Positions 44,844 through 54,990 of a DNA stretch of 64,000 bases are shown in pieces (within the stretch, counting starts at the first letter, position 1; each line of letters opens with the position of its first letter). The notes under the pieces are model-generated. The model had not been told where the DNA came from, ran no database searches, and saw nothing but the letters and a program-made list of their open reading frames with translations. Origin of the DNA: Andrena cerasifolii (lineage: Eukaryota > Arthropoda > Insecta > Hymenoptera > Andrenidae). Made by a program: the position numbers and the translations under genes. Where the stretch lies: positions 4,707,001 to 4,771,000 of the forward strand of contig NC_135132.1 in NCBI RefSeq assembly GCF_050908995.1. Reading direction: 5' to 3'.

Positions 44844-45633
44844 ACCCTATATCAATTAGTAATTCACTAACACGAGCCAACAAGTGGAATTAATCAACCC
44901 CCATTCACAAGGAGCATTAATGACTAGCTTCTGTGTTCAGTAGCAGTTGATGGGAGTTGATATCTGTTTCCTACATTTTAGGAAACACCTTTGCACCTGA
45001 AAATTGTTCAAAGGGGAGAACCTAGAGGTACAGCAGTCGGACTCAGATCTGAAACCCTGTCAGGCCTTATTATTTTAATCGAAAGTTCAGCACATAGCTG
45101 GCTGCCCCCGTCTCCCATCCCAGCCCTTCAGTTTCCTTCGAATTTTTAAAGCTGTTCACCGACAGTCGCCGCCAATCCGATTCCTGTAAGGTCTCCCGCA
45201 TTCCGCTGATGTCTCGCAAGGTCTGATTTACCTTTTCCATGGAATTAGCTCGTGGCTCGTGCCGCGAACTCCCTCTCACACCTGCAACGATGTTCTACCA
45301 CCGACGACGACCTTGTCTGTAATTAAACTAATGGAAACCCACCCTGTGCTTTTATGCCATCGGAGGGAGCACGATATATGTACAGACTGTACATAGAGAG
45401 GGGGAGGAGAAGGCAAACATTGGGACGCAATCCATTCAAATTCGCAACGCGACGGGCTCTGGTGAAAGCTGCGAAACTCTCCCTCGCCGGTGCAACCTGA
45501 AAAATGATCGAATCCGACTCCATCCCCGTAGCTTTCCTGCCACTAGGCTCGCAACAAGCTTAACGAAACGATCGCGCAGCCTGTGGTGAGGCCGTCAGGT
45601 GATGGGCTGCGAGTGTCTTTAAGCATTTTGAGC
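44844..45633. other. Unique region, CpG-containing
   Basis: 45060-45560 is complex and CpG-containing. No gene assignable. Confidence 0.35.
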
Positions 45634-45677
45634 AGTGGCGGACTGGGTCTAAAAATATTGGTTGCCAGGGGACATAG

Positions 45678-45892
45678 TGTTATAATATAATAGAGAAATG
45701 TATTTATTGAGACAATGGAGGTGTACCTCGCACACGTTACATTGAACAACTAACAGGTTATATATAAGAACAAAAGAAAGTCAGAAAGAGAACAAAGAAT
45801 ATAAGAAATATACGCCAAGGGGAAGTCCCGCTTGGCGTGTGACGGCGCTCTCAGCGCCATCTCAGAGCAGAGTTGACAATATTTATCCAACA
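45678..45892 (-). mobile_element. Solo LTR (215 bp) with CATAG target duplication
   Basis: The ends TGTT and AACA are flanked on both sides by CATAG (45673-45677 and 45893-45897), an exact 5-bp duplication. On the minus strand it starts TGTTGGATAAATATTG, has TATATAA in the middle and CAATAAATACATTT about 25 bases from the end. This gives promoter and polyadenylation signals in LTR order. GCCAAGCGGGACTTCCCCTT GGC forms a small hairpin. It is short, like Copia-type LTRs, but class is inference. No internal region remains. Confidence 0.88.
45854..45862 (-). promoter_or_regulatory. CTCF-like AGATGGCGC motif inside the solo LTR
   Basis: Exact AGATGGCGC on the minus strand, the same strand as the LTR, within its first 40 bases. 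Confidence 0.3.
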
Positions 45893-46075
45893 CATAGGGG
45901 GCGCACCCATAACTGTAAGGTTATCATTTAATATTTATAAGAAATAAAAAAAAATCAAAGAATACATAAATGGCAAAAAATGGCAATTCAATTTTTGTTA
46001 AATAAATATATATTTTTTTTAGTAATTACAGTGTTTAGGGGGCCCGTAGGACCCACTTGCCATTGGGCCAGTTCA

Positions 46076-46659
46076 CTACTGGCTACAGTGCTATTTAAAA
46101 ATTAGTAATTTTGAAAGTCTGTGGGCCTTGGAAGATTCAAATTTTTTTTTGTTTGAAGTGTGACAAATTAGTGAGGATATATATATACGCACGTACACTG
46201 GTATGAACAATTTAAAATTGTTAAGGTTCGTCGAATAGTATTTAATGTAATTCCAAATGGGAAAGTTAGTGGAATGACCGAAAGTGAGTGAGTGTTTAAA
46301 GGTATACCTCTATAACTCGTGCCTTCTAAATATGTAGGGTGGTCCACATTATGAGGAATAAATCTTTTCATTCCCTTTTTTTGATACACATAGCATAAAA
46401 ATTTTGCGATGCAACAGGTAAACGACTTCCTAGGCCAAGCGAGTAAAGGAAAAGATTTTTTTTTATTTTGATCGTCAGTTTTTAGGTACCACTGTGTATT
46501 TTATTTTTTGGACGAAGTTATATAGTATTTTAAGTGAAATTTAACAAGCTTTACTTTTAATTATAGTTGGTACAAAAGTAACCGAGCGATCATGGCGACT
46601 TCTTTCACTGTGAGTTGTGGCAGAAGTGGAGGGGATAGTCCTTTGTCACTAGCGGTAGT
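46076..46659. other. AT-rich spacer
   Basis: AT-rich with a few complex patches; nothing recognised. Confidence 0.35.
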
Positions 46660-46815
46660 CTCGGCAAAACTAACCTCAAAATCAAATAGGCACTTCCACT
46701 TTTTTATGCATAACTCCTAAAGTACAAGAGACAGATAAATAATTTCTGACAATAGTTTAATGGCACAATAAGCGCTGCGAACTTGCGTCAACCAAATTTT
46801 GAAAAAAAAAATTTC
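46660..46815 (-). repeat. Repeat family F, copy 2 (single arm)
   Basis: The minus strand reads TTGACGCAAGTTCGCAGCGC, then TTATTGTGCCATTAAAC, TTGTACTTTAGGAGTTATGC and TGCCTATTTGATTTTGAGGT, matching the right arm and tail of 23860-24085. The left arm of the palindrome is replaced by A/T-rich sequence. Confidence 0.75.
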
Positions 46816-49029
46816 GCCAGGAAAATTTTTTTTTAAAAAATTTTTTTTTTTAAAAATTGTTCTATTCCTACCAAAACTGAACGTATTGCGGCTTTGGTTA
46901 GTTTATTCAGAACACATAAGAATGATTATTATAAAATGTGTCGTAATCAGTGAATTCAGTCATTACGTATGTGATTTTTCAATTGGCTCAAATTATAGTT
47001 AAAAGAAGGAATAGGAAGCACCAATTATTTTAGCAGAAAATTTAAAAATGATTATTAAAGAATCCTAACAGTTTAGTAGAATTTAAGATATATGATATGA
47101 TGGGATTTTTAGTGGGATATAATAATTGGAAATAGGTTGTCGAAATGTTCTTCCAAGGGTGGATGATAGATTCTTTAATGGTTGGATTGAAATTTTTCAC
47201 TGGGTATGAGCGGAATAGAGAGTATAATGAAGATTCAGTTCCTTGAAAGTGATTAATGGCTTCGCGAAAGCGTTTAAGGTACAATTAATTAGTGGGTTAA
47301 GTAAGTTGCTCGACTTAAATAGTTTTGAAGTTTCATTACATTTAATTACAGTCGTTCTTCTGGAATTTCAACGAGTTACTTTTTTTAAATGCTCTGGCTA
47401 CGGCTCTGTCCAAATATATACTCTTTTATAAGAAACAAGGATTCTATCAACTTCATATGAAATCTGTGCATTCTTAATTGCAATAAAAATATTAAATCAA
47501 ACATTATCAACATTTCTAATAATCTAGGTACAACATAGAAAAAAATGAAAAATTGGTTGAATAAGAAACTGTGTACGAAATAAGTATTTCTAGTTGGGAG
47601 ATGAAGAATAATATTATTTTAATGGAGAATAATACCTACTTCATTATGATACATGGAACGTTTAATGAGGTACCACAATTTAATTCGGATTTAATACACT
47701 AATTAGAAGTAATATGATTTCAAACAAATTACACAATGTGAGATGACAAATGGTAAGGTGGAGGTAGTTCAACATTATAAGGAGGGTCTTCACCTCTGTC
47801 TTCTTTTTACTGTCTGTAGATCCGTTCATGCATTTCTTCCACACATGTGCAAATAAAAAGGAAACGATAAAATAAAATGAATTACTTAAAACTCATACAT
47901 CCCTAATATCCTTGAAACAGTATCTTGATTTTTCTGTTAAAATAATATTCTAGTGCTTTTCTGTTTACTAATTTCGACCATTTCTCAACGAATATAAAAT
48001 ATAAAAAATTAAAAAAATCAAAATTTTAATCACATTGGAACGATCACAATCTCAATGCTACACAATTTGTCAGAAGAGTAATCAAATTTTGTTAGCCTCT
48101 ATTAAAAGTGGCAATTATACCCAGATTAACAAAATAATTCCCCTAGAACCACTCTACACAAATAGTCCTCATCTTCCCTAATATTGCACAACAGCCTGAC
48201 CACACATAACTCGAGTTATTAATATCCAACGCAATCGTTCTCCCTAAAATCATTTGAATCCAATAATATAAATCAGGCTCCATTTCACAAATCCCAATGA
48301 AAATTCGAATGCTCCCACGCGCCATAACGCATCATCCCTTAAAACTCCGTTAATTGCTGAGCCTGCTGCAGCGCTGGCATTACCGCGAAAGAAGGAGGGA
48401 GTACGCACGGTGGCCCGTGAAGCCAAAGGACGAATGAAAAATTAATGTCCAGTCCGTTGAATATTTTCATCGAAAATTTCTGGCGAGTGGAGCATCGCTT
48501 CCTGATAAAGAAACGCTTGATCACCGAGGGGTGGGGGGCGAAGAAAGGGAGGGCCTTTGTAGGCTCGTGGATCGAAAAGCGAGGCTTTCACAACCGAGGA
48601 ACAGGCTATATACCGAGTGTCGCGATCACATCACTCGCTGGGCTCCCGGCTGAGGCGCGTCTAATGACGCGTCCCTCTTCGAATAACGATCCCTCTTTCT
48701 TTGACGCGTCGACCCGCGAGCGGAACGACAGCTCTTTACCAGGTTAATTCGAAAGTTTTTATCGCGCGATAACGAGAAGCGGGAGAGGGGATTCGCTTGC
48801 CGCGTTTGGGGTAGGGTGAATTCGATTTGGGGATGGGAATATGATATTTGTGCTATTTTTATTTTATAGTTTTGGTTGGTTGGTTGATTGGGCAGGTTCT
48901 GAAATTTAGCTGGGGTTTTTTGAGGGATGTTTTTTTTCTGGTTGTTGGTGTAGACATCAGAGTTGGGGATTATTTGAATTGTTTCGAATAAATATTTGTG
49001 TAAGTTAACGATTTGAGTAAATTCTATTG
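46816..49029. other. AT-rich region with a CpG-rich island
   Basis: 46800-48320 is AT-rich, stops in all frames. 48330-48790 is CpG-rich and complex; a 100-codon frame there resembles no known protein. G/T-rich sequence follows at 48800-48960. Confidence 0.35.
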
Positions 49030-49090
49030 GGGAACTAGAAAATTATAAAAAAATCCCTAACTTTGCAGAAATGTGGCTGAAGTTAATAAC
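49030..49090 (+). repeat. Fragment of family G end region
   Basis: CTAGAAAATTATAAAAAAAT and AACTTTGCAGAAATGTGGCT, then TGAAGTTAATAAC, align with the terminal part of 29475-30024. It may be the displaced left part of the copy that continues at 49835. Confidence 0.45.
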
Positions 49091-49403
49091 ACAGTTCGAC
49101 AGACGTCTGGACTTGTAACATTCAATAGCCGTTTCTTATAGATTTTTGTGCGCTGAAATTGAATCCGCAAACCGTTTGGCGCCATCACCCTCAGTTTTTG
49201 AGAAATTCGATTTAAAAAAAAACTGCAAATTTGCAGATTTGAACATTTTTTGTGTGGAAACGGTGATACTTATTCGGTTGCTCGTTGCGTCAAATTATTC
49301 TATGAACCCTCCTGAATACAATGATAAACGTTATTATTGCATTATGAATATTTAAATATGTTTAAACATCGATCAAAGGGAAAAGGACACCCGAAATGCA
49401 TAC

Positions 49404-49827
49404 ATTTTTGAAGATATCTATCGATTTATTTCCAAAACTAAGGGTCTAGGAGAAAATCTGACCATTCCACGCGATGCAGGAGACATTTTTCCTTCGGAAA
49501 GCATTAACAGAAGTGGTAAGTCACGTTTCGTTTTCAATACAGAAGCGAAATAGTTTGGCAAAACGTGCGGCGTCGACAGTGGTAGTCAACGGCGGCGCGC
49601 GATCCACTGCCGCTCGGCGTAACACAATGGCTTAACGCGCGTGAGTACCACTGTCCGCGCCGCACGTTTTGCCAAACTATTTCGCTTCTGTGTTGAAAAC
49701 AAAACGTGACTTAGCACTTCTGTTGACGCTTTCCGATGGAAAAATGTCTGCTAAATCGCGTGGAATAGTCAGATTTTCTCCTAGACCCTTAGTTTTGGAA
49801 ATAAATCGAAAGATATCTTCAAAAATG
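49404..49827. mobile_element. Long palindrome with CpG-rich centre (424 bp)
   Basis: TTTTGAAGATATCTATCGAT, CTAAGGGTCTAGGAGAAAAT and GAAGCGAAATAGTTTGGCAA on the left are mirrored in order on the right, giving stems of about 180 bases. The centre is CpG-rich (GGCGGCGCGCG and similar) and not palindromic. No TTAA. It appears to split a family G copy (49030-49090 and 49835-50140). Confidence 0.85.
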
Positions 49828-49834
49828 GGCGCAT

Positions 49835-50140
49835 TGTGAGTTCTCATATTATCGTTAATACTTGCGGAACAGTAAAAGATATCGAAAAAAAGTTCAATCC
49901 TAAGTTTTATGGCTTTAGATATCCTACAACAGAGCGATAAAGAATCGTCGAAGAAAAGAGTGGTGGGGATATATTTTGAAAAAAAAAAATTCGCAAATTA
50001 TCGCTGTTTTATGTGGCATAAAAACTATAGCACTTTAAATTTAACTTCTTTTTGATATCTTTTACAGTTTCGTAGATATTCACGATAATCTGAAAACTCA
50101 GCATTTTTTTGAGCGGGTGGTTTCACCCTTAGATAATAAT
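49835..50140. mobile_element. Foldback element, family G, partial copy
   Basis: GTGAGTTCTCATATTATCGT, AAAGATATCGAAAAAAAGTT, then AACTTCTTTTTGATATCTTT, GATTTTCG-type centre and GGTTTCACCCTTAG match the middle of 29475-30024. Both outer ends are missing. Confidence 0.75.
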
Positions 50141-50141
50141 T

Positions 50142-50268
50142 CCAGAGGGTACTAAGTCCACCTTTCTTAAAAAATAACATTTTACATGTTTTCTCTACCA
50201 ACTTTTTCACTGTTTTGGAAACCTGAAAAATGTTATTTTTTTTTAAAAATGGACTTAATACACTCTGG
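50142..50268. repeat. Small foldback (127 bp)
   Basis: CCAGAGGGTACTAAGTCCA is mirrored by TGGACTTAATACACTCTGG, with AATAACATTTT/AAAATGTTATT paired inwards. It directly adjoins the family G copy. Confidence 0.75.
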
Positions 50269-51780
50269 CTCTGAAACCTAAAATTATTCATTATTTGCAA
50301 AATATTTTTCTATTTATTCTAATACTTTATCGTTATTTAGTCGAATATCTATTGCAAAATTATTCAATTAATGGTGGCGAATAAGTCTTTATAAATTTAA
50401 TTTCCCCTTAACTTCGTAAACAGTGTTCTACACAGCGAGTAAATAATTATTCGAATAGAAATTCAAAATCAAAAATACAAATTGACGAACCACGTAAGCT
50501 GTTTAAATAATTACTAACCGGTAAGTATGCACATTGCAGACGTTGAAATATTACAGAACGTAGAATAATATAATCCGCAGAATTCACCCTGAATAAACTT
50601 TATTGAATTCGAGTCCACAGGGGAAAGAATATTACAAAACATAGAATCATATTGAACACAGAAGCGAAACATTAAATCACGGTGCCAATTCATTATTCAC
50701 GCTTCCATTAACGCGTCTCGCCGTTTCCAGCCGTATAAATAAAAATTCTGCAGCAACATAATGTAAAGTCACGGGGGCATATAAAAACCGCGGGGTAAAT
50801 TGGCCCGCGAAATGAAGCGAAATTCATTTGATTGTTTCAAACTTCCATCATCAGAAGGTGACACTTTTTTCTGCGCCCAATTTGATTCTTCCATCTGCCA
50901 AAAAAAAAATATAAATAATAAAAGAACAAACGAGTGAAAGACCTTAAAGCTTAAAAACAATCGAAGTGTTAAGCAGTATTGAACGCATACCTACAAACGA
51001 ATTTACCATTTTATCCACTCGCGATTGAACCGTGGAAAGTGAGGTAGGTATCGACCCTTTTTGTTTAGCGATTGTCTCGAGCATATCGAAGACAAGTGAC
51101 GGCAAACAGGTCCTAGGAGCTGCCAGACAATGGAGTTGTCACGCACCCCTCGAGCATCCTGGTCCTTGGAAAATGTCAACGAGCAGTAGATATTCCGAAA
51201 CTCCCGTGATCCTTTGCAATACAATCCAGACATGATCCTAAAAATCGGATGAAAATTCAACAATCACTGTGGGATTTTTTATATTGAGAACGCACTATTA
51301 AATAATAAAGTAATAGTATTTTAAATCAGACGCTACAGTTCTGTTTTATTTTAATATTTTTTCGAAAGCAGGTATTGAATATTAAATATTTTTTCAAGGG
51401 GATGTCTGAAATGCCTTTGTTTCCCTTCAGCAAAAAATTGGCCATGTTTTATTAACGAAGGGGCAAACCAAAAATTGCGCCACACGACCACAAGGCCACA
51501 TATGAAAACGTTCGTTCCCAAACCACAAATTCATTTCCTACATTTTTAATTCTCAACGCTTTTCGAGCTCCGCGCTCCCCTGTTTCGTGGATTTCTGTAT
51601 TTTCATTCGTGACTGTGCTTCGTTTAATCTCCTTTTGCAATTCAGCTCCTCGTCGCGCCACCCTGTACGGAGTTTCTTTTTGTCAATATCGAGTCGATCT
51701 TTTGGTGTTAATTTATTAACTTTCCTTCGATGACTTCACTACTATGAACACGTGACAGGACTACTTCGAAATTGTTTGAT
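50269..51780. other. Unique region, nothing recognised
   Basis: AT-rich to 50950, mixed at 51000-51260 and 51430-51700. No supported gene. Confidence 0.35.
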
Positions 51781-52511
51781 TTAAGGAGTCATGTTCAGTC
51801 AGGAGGTGGAAAAAAAGGTGGTCTTTGGAAATTTTTTACTCAAAAGCTATAACACATTTCTCAAAAAATCTTTTTTTCTTTTAAGGATTGCATCTAGTAC
51901 TGTGCATCGTAATTTTTTTATTTAAAAATATTTATCAATAACTGAGTTATTGTCCATCACTCGAAGGTTCTCTAAAAAAAAGGGCTTCTGCGGTGACCAC
52001 TGCTGCTCGAAAGTCGATCATCGAAAATAAAAAATTCAGAGGAATTTACTTATTGTATTATATTATCTAGTATTTGAACGAAGGATTTTTTTATCCGATG
52101 TTTAGTTTCCTTTTAATTCACGAAAATCAGGTGCGATTTATGATTACAATTGAAACTTTTACTTTAAACATCAGCCATTTTTTCCCAAATCAATATTTCG
52201 AAAAATCCTTCGTTCAAATACTAGACAATATAATATAATAAGTAAATTCTTTTGAATTTTTTATTTTAGATGATCGACTTTCGAGCAACAGTGGTCACCG
52301 CAGAAGCCCTTTTATTTAGAGAGCCTTCGAGTGATTGACAATACCTCAGTTATTGACAAATATTTTTAAATAACAAAATTACGATGCACAGTACTAGATG
52401 CAATCCTTAATAGGAAAAAAGAATTTTTGAGAAATGTGTTATAGCTTTTGAGTAAAAAATTTTCAAAGACTACCCTTTTTTTCGGCCTCCTGACTGAGCA
52501 TTTCAGCTTAA
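51781..52511. mobile_element. TTAA palindromic transposon, diverged relative of family P (731 bp)
   Basis: TTAA lies at both ends (51781-51784 and 52508-52511). Inner terminal sequence CAGTCAGGAGG is shared by both arms and resembles CAGTCAGGCGG of family P. The arms mirror each other through ACTCAAAAGCTATAACACAT, and through GCTTCTGCGGTGACCACTGC then TCGAAAGTCGATCATC. That last block aligns with the TGCGGTGAGCATTGCC block of family P, so the two families share descent. There is no reading frame. Confidence 0.85.
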
Positions 52512-53210
52512 AAAAATCGATATTTTTTATTTTACAGCTTCTGAAAGTCTTATTCTTTACGAGCATTTTAAACAAATGCTCATGAAAAAAATCAAATAAT
52601 TGTCGAAGTTATAGCAGCGAACGTAACACAGTGCGATAAAGGTAACACCCCGAACTTTGAAGCCGGTTTTCTCGAAACATCATTTTCAGAAACGGTGTAC
52701 ATCATAACTCTTGAACGAATGAATATTTTCGCTTAAAATTTTTAACGGAGCTGTAGAATTCCATTCTCTATCGTGTAGAAATTCCGCATCAATATTGGAT
52801 CTTTGTAAAACATTTTATAACTGATTAAAGACGATTTTTCCCGTAATAATTTGGAAAGAAAATTGATTTGTGTGTAACTTCCACAATTTTTGTTCAAATT
52901 CATCGGCAAGCTTCCACACTGTAGATATTTGTGTGTAGAATAATCACCTCAAAGCATTTTGCTTTCAGATGATTGGTTCACCTGAATCGATGTACACCAC
53001 CTGCAGCGGCGCGCCGTACAGGAGTATCTTCAACGATTAATAACTTCGACAATTTTATACATTCAGACGATTTTTCTTTTTGTAAATATTCGCAAACATG
53101 CCCACAATAGATTGACAAAAGCACGACTGTAACGATTGTTTGGTGTCAAAGTAATTTAGCGTCAAAGAAGCTAACGATTTTACGTATCCAATAGTCCACT
53201 ACCCCCTTAA
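52508..53210. mobile_element. Possible decayed TTAA palindrome
   Basis: TTAA lies at 52508-52511 (shared with the previous element) and at 53207-53210, where the right end reads TTAAGGGGGTAGTGGAC in reverse. AATTGTCGAAGTTAT is exactly mirrored (near 52593 and 53040) and weaker matches continue outward. The left terminus does not match well, so the boundary is uncertain. Confidence 0.35.
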
Positions 53211-53356
53211 GACAGTTGCTTTTTGATTTAATTAAAAGGGAAATTAATCGGGTCTAGGGGTAGTAATAATTTTTTGAGTTAACTAGTGTCTACATTGAGC
53301 AACTGAGATTTTTTTTAATCTTCTAAAACAGTGAAAAGAAATGAAAAACGGCAAAA

Positions 53357-53405
53357 AGCGCGCCCCGGATCTTGGACCGTTAATATTCAACTGTTAACTC
53401 GGGGG
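53357..53405 (-). repeat. Family D repeat, right fragment (interrupted copy)
   Basis: The minus strand reads TTAACAGTTGAATATTAACG, then GTCCAAGATCCGGGGCGCGC. This matches 6502-6540 and stops at the TTAA where the transposon train begins. Confidence 0.75.
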
Positions 53406-53683
53406 TAGGCGCTAGTGGGTAAAATTTACCACAGAGGCGCTAGTTACAAAAATATGAAGACTGTTTAAGTTTGTTACAATTTTTTAAAGAACTTTAATAA
53501 AGATTTTAAGATATTTCATAAATTTTGTTTGATTCTTAAAACACTGTACTTTAACATAAAAATTACAAAGTTAAAAAAAAATATATTCTGAAACCGTGTT
53601 TTTTTACGTTTCAATTTTGGGTATTTTTCACCCGGTAGCGACAACCTGTGTTACAATATGGGGTGCGCTTCCCGCCGGGTTAA
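53402..53683. mobile_element. TTAA-ended MITE (282 bp), first of the train
   Basis: TTAA lies at 53402-53405 and 53680-53683. Terminal inverted repeats TTAACTCGGGGGTAGGCGC and TTAACCCGGCGGGAAGCGC match at 15 of 19 positions. The interior is AT-rich and non-coding. It shares its right TTAA with the next element. Confidence 0.75.
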
Positions 53684-54189
53684 GTGAGGAGTCATATTTT
53701 TGGGCTAAAAACAGCAAAATTTGGGGAATTTGTTTTAAGAAACTAGCGATTCGATTCATCTGAAATTTGTACCATGTTTTTATCCATCTTTGGAGAAGTT
53801 GCAGTTTTTTTTATAACTTGTTAATAATAAATAGAAGTTTATCTTCAAGGTAATTTGAAACAAAAAAATGAAACGATGTAGCTTCAGTTTGTTGAACCAG
53901 AATGAAACAAAAAAATTTATTGAAAAGAGTGCTGAGTTTCCAAACTGAATATCTGAACCTTTAATTTTCGCTGTCCAATTTTCTGCTAATTTTCTTATGC
54001 ACCAAAAGACGTATATAACTTATCTGTATTCTGGTGCATCAAACGTTATTATTAAAAATTAATAAAAAAAACTGTAACTTCTTCAAAGATGCATAAAAAC
54101 ATGGTTCAAATTTCAGATGAATGGAATCGCTAGATTCTGAAAAAAATCCCAAATTTTGCTATGCTTTTATCCCAAAAATCTTTCCTTAA
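53680..54189. mobile_element. TTAA palindromic transposon (510 bp), second of the train
   Basis: TTAA lies at 53680-53683 and 54186-54189. The arms mirror each other through ATTTTTGGG, GCAAAATTTGGG, CTAGCGATTC, CATCTGAAATTTG, ACCATGTTTTTAT and AGAAGTT(G/A)CAGTTTTTTTTA. No coding content. The centre near 53930 is AT-rich and unpaired. Confidence 0.85.
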
Positions 54190-54937
54190 GGGGTTATGCC
54201 TAGTCTAGTCAGGCGGTCGAAAAGAGGCGAATATTTGTGAATTTTTTTTGAAGAAGCGGAAGCGTATATTTTTACAGAACTTTTTGCGTTTAAAAGAGCA
54301 ACGTTTAAAGAACATTTGGTAATTTTTTCGTAGAAAAATATTTACGTTTATAATTAAATAAAAAGCGACATCCAAGAAGCATTTTTAAAAATTTGCTTTT
54401 GCGGTGAGCATTGCCATTCGGAACCAGATTATCTAAAATCAAAAAACAAAAAAGATTTCGTTAGTATATTAACGTATCTTCAGGTTGACGGAGAGAATTT
54501 TCCGAAATATTAAGTTAAAACAAAATGGCGACTATTTAAAGTTGAAATCCTGACTTTTTCGCGTAATTTTTGCAGGAAAAAATTAGGATTTCAACTTTAA
54601 ATAGCTGCCATGTTGTTTTAACTTAATATTTCGGAAAATTCTCTCCGTCAACCTGAAGATACGTTAATATACTAACGAAATCTTTTTTGTTTTTTGATTT
54701 TGGATAATCTGGTTCCGAATGGCAATGCTCACCGCAAAAGCAAATTTTTAAAAATGCTTCTTGGATGTCGCTTTTTATTTAATTATAAACGTAAATATTT
54801 TTCTACGAAAAAATTACCAAATGTTCTTTAAATGTTGCTCTTTGAAACGCAATAAGTTCTGTAAAAATATACGCTTCCGCTTCTTCAAAAAAAATTCACA
54901 AATATTCGCCTCTTTTCGACTAGGTATAACCCCTTAA
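54186..54937. mobile_element. TTAA palindromic transposon, family P (752 bp), third of the train
   Basis: TTAA lies at 54186-54189 and 54934-54937. It is nearly identical to 3706-4458 over its whole length and near-palindromic. The left end has an extra CTAGT (GCCTAGTCTAGTCAGGC), and the right end lacks the CGCCTGA block found in the other copy. Confidence 0.92.
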
Positions 54938-54990
54938 TATTTCGAGAACGAAGCCTCGGATCCCAAATCGGCAAAGAACTTTTCAATGTC
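54934..54990 (-). repeat. Family D repeat, left fragment (interrupted copy)
   Basis: The minus strand reads GATTTGGGATCCGAGGCTTC, then GTTCTCGAAATATTAA, matching 6468-6505. Joined to 53357-53405 at the TTAA it recreates the uninterrupted arrangement seen at 6440-6545. Confidence 0.75.

Larger units (their letters stand above)
45634..46075. mobile_element. Possible DNA element with CAGTGGCGGACTGG end, host of a solo LTR
   Basis: CAGTGGCGGACTGGGTC at the left and CAGTAGTGAACTGGCCC (right end in reverse) look like inverted termini of a class II element, 12-13 of 17 bases matching. TTGCCAGGGG and GGCCCGTAGG lie inside. No target duplication is visible. The LTR at 45678-45892 is inserted in it. 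Confidence 0.45.
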
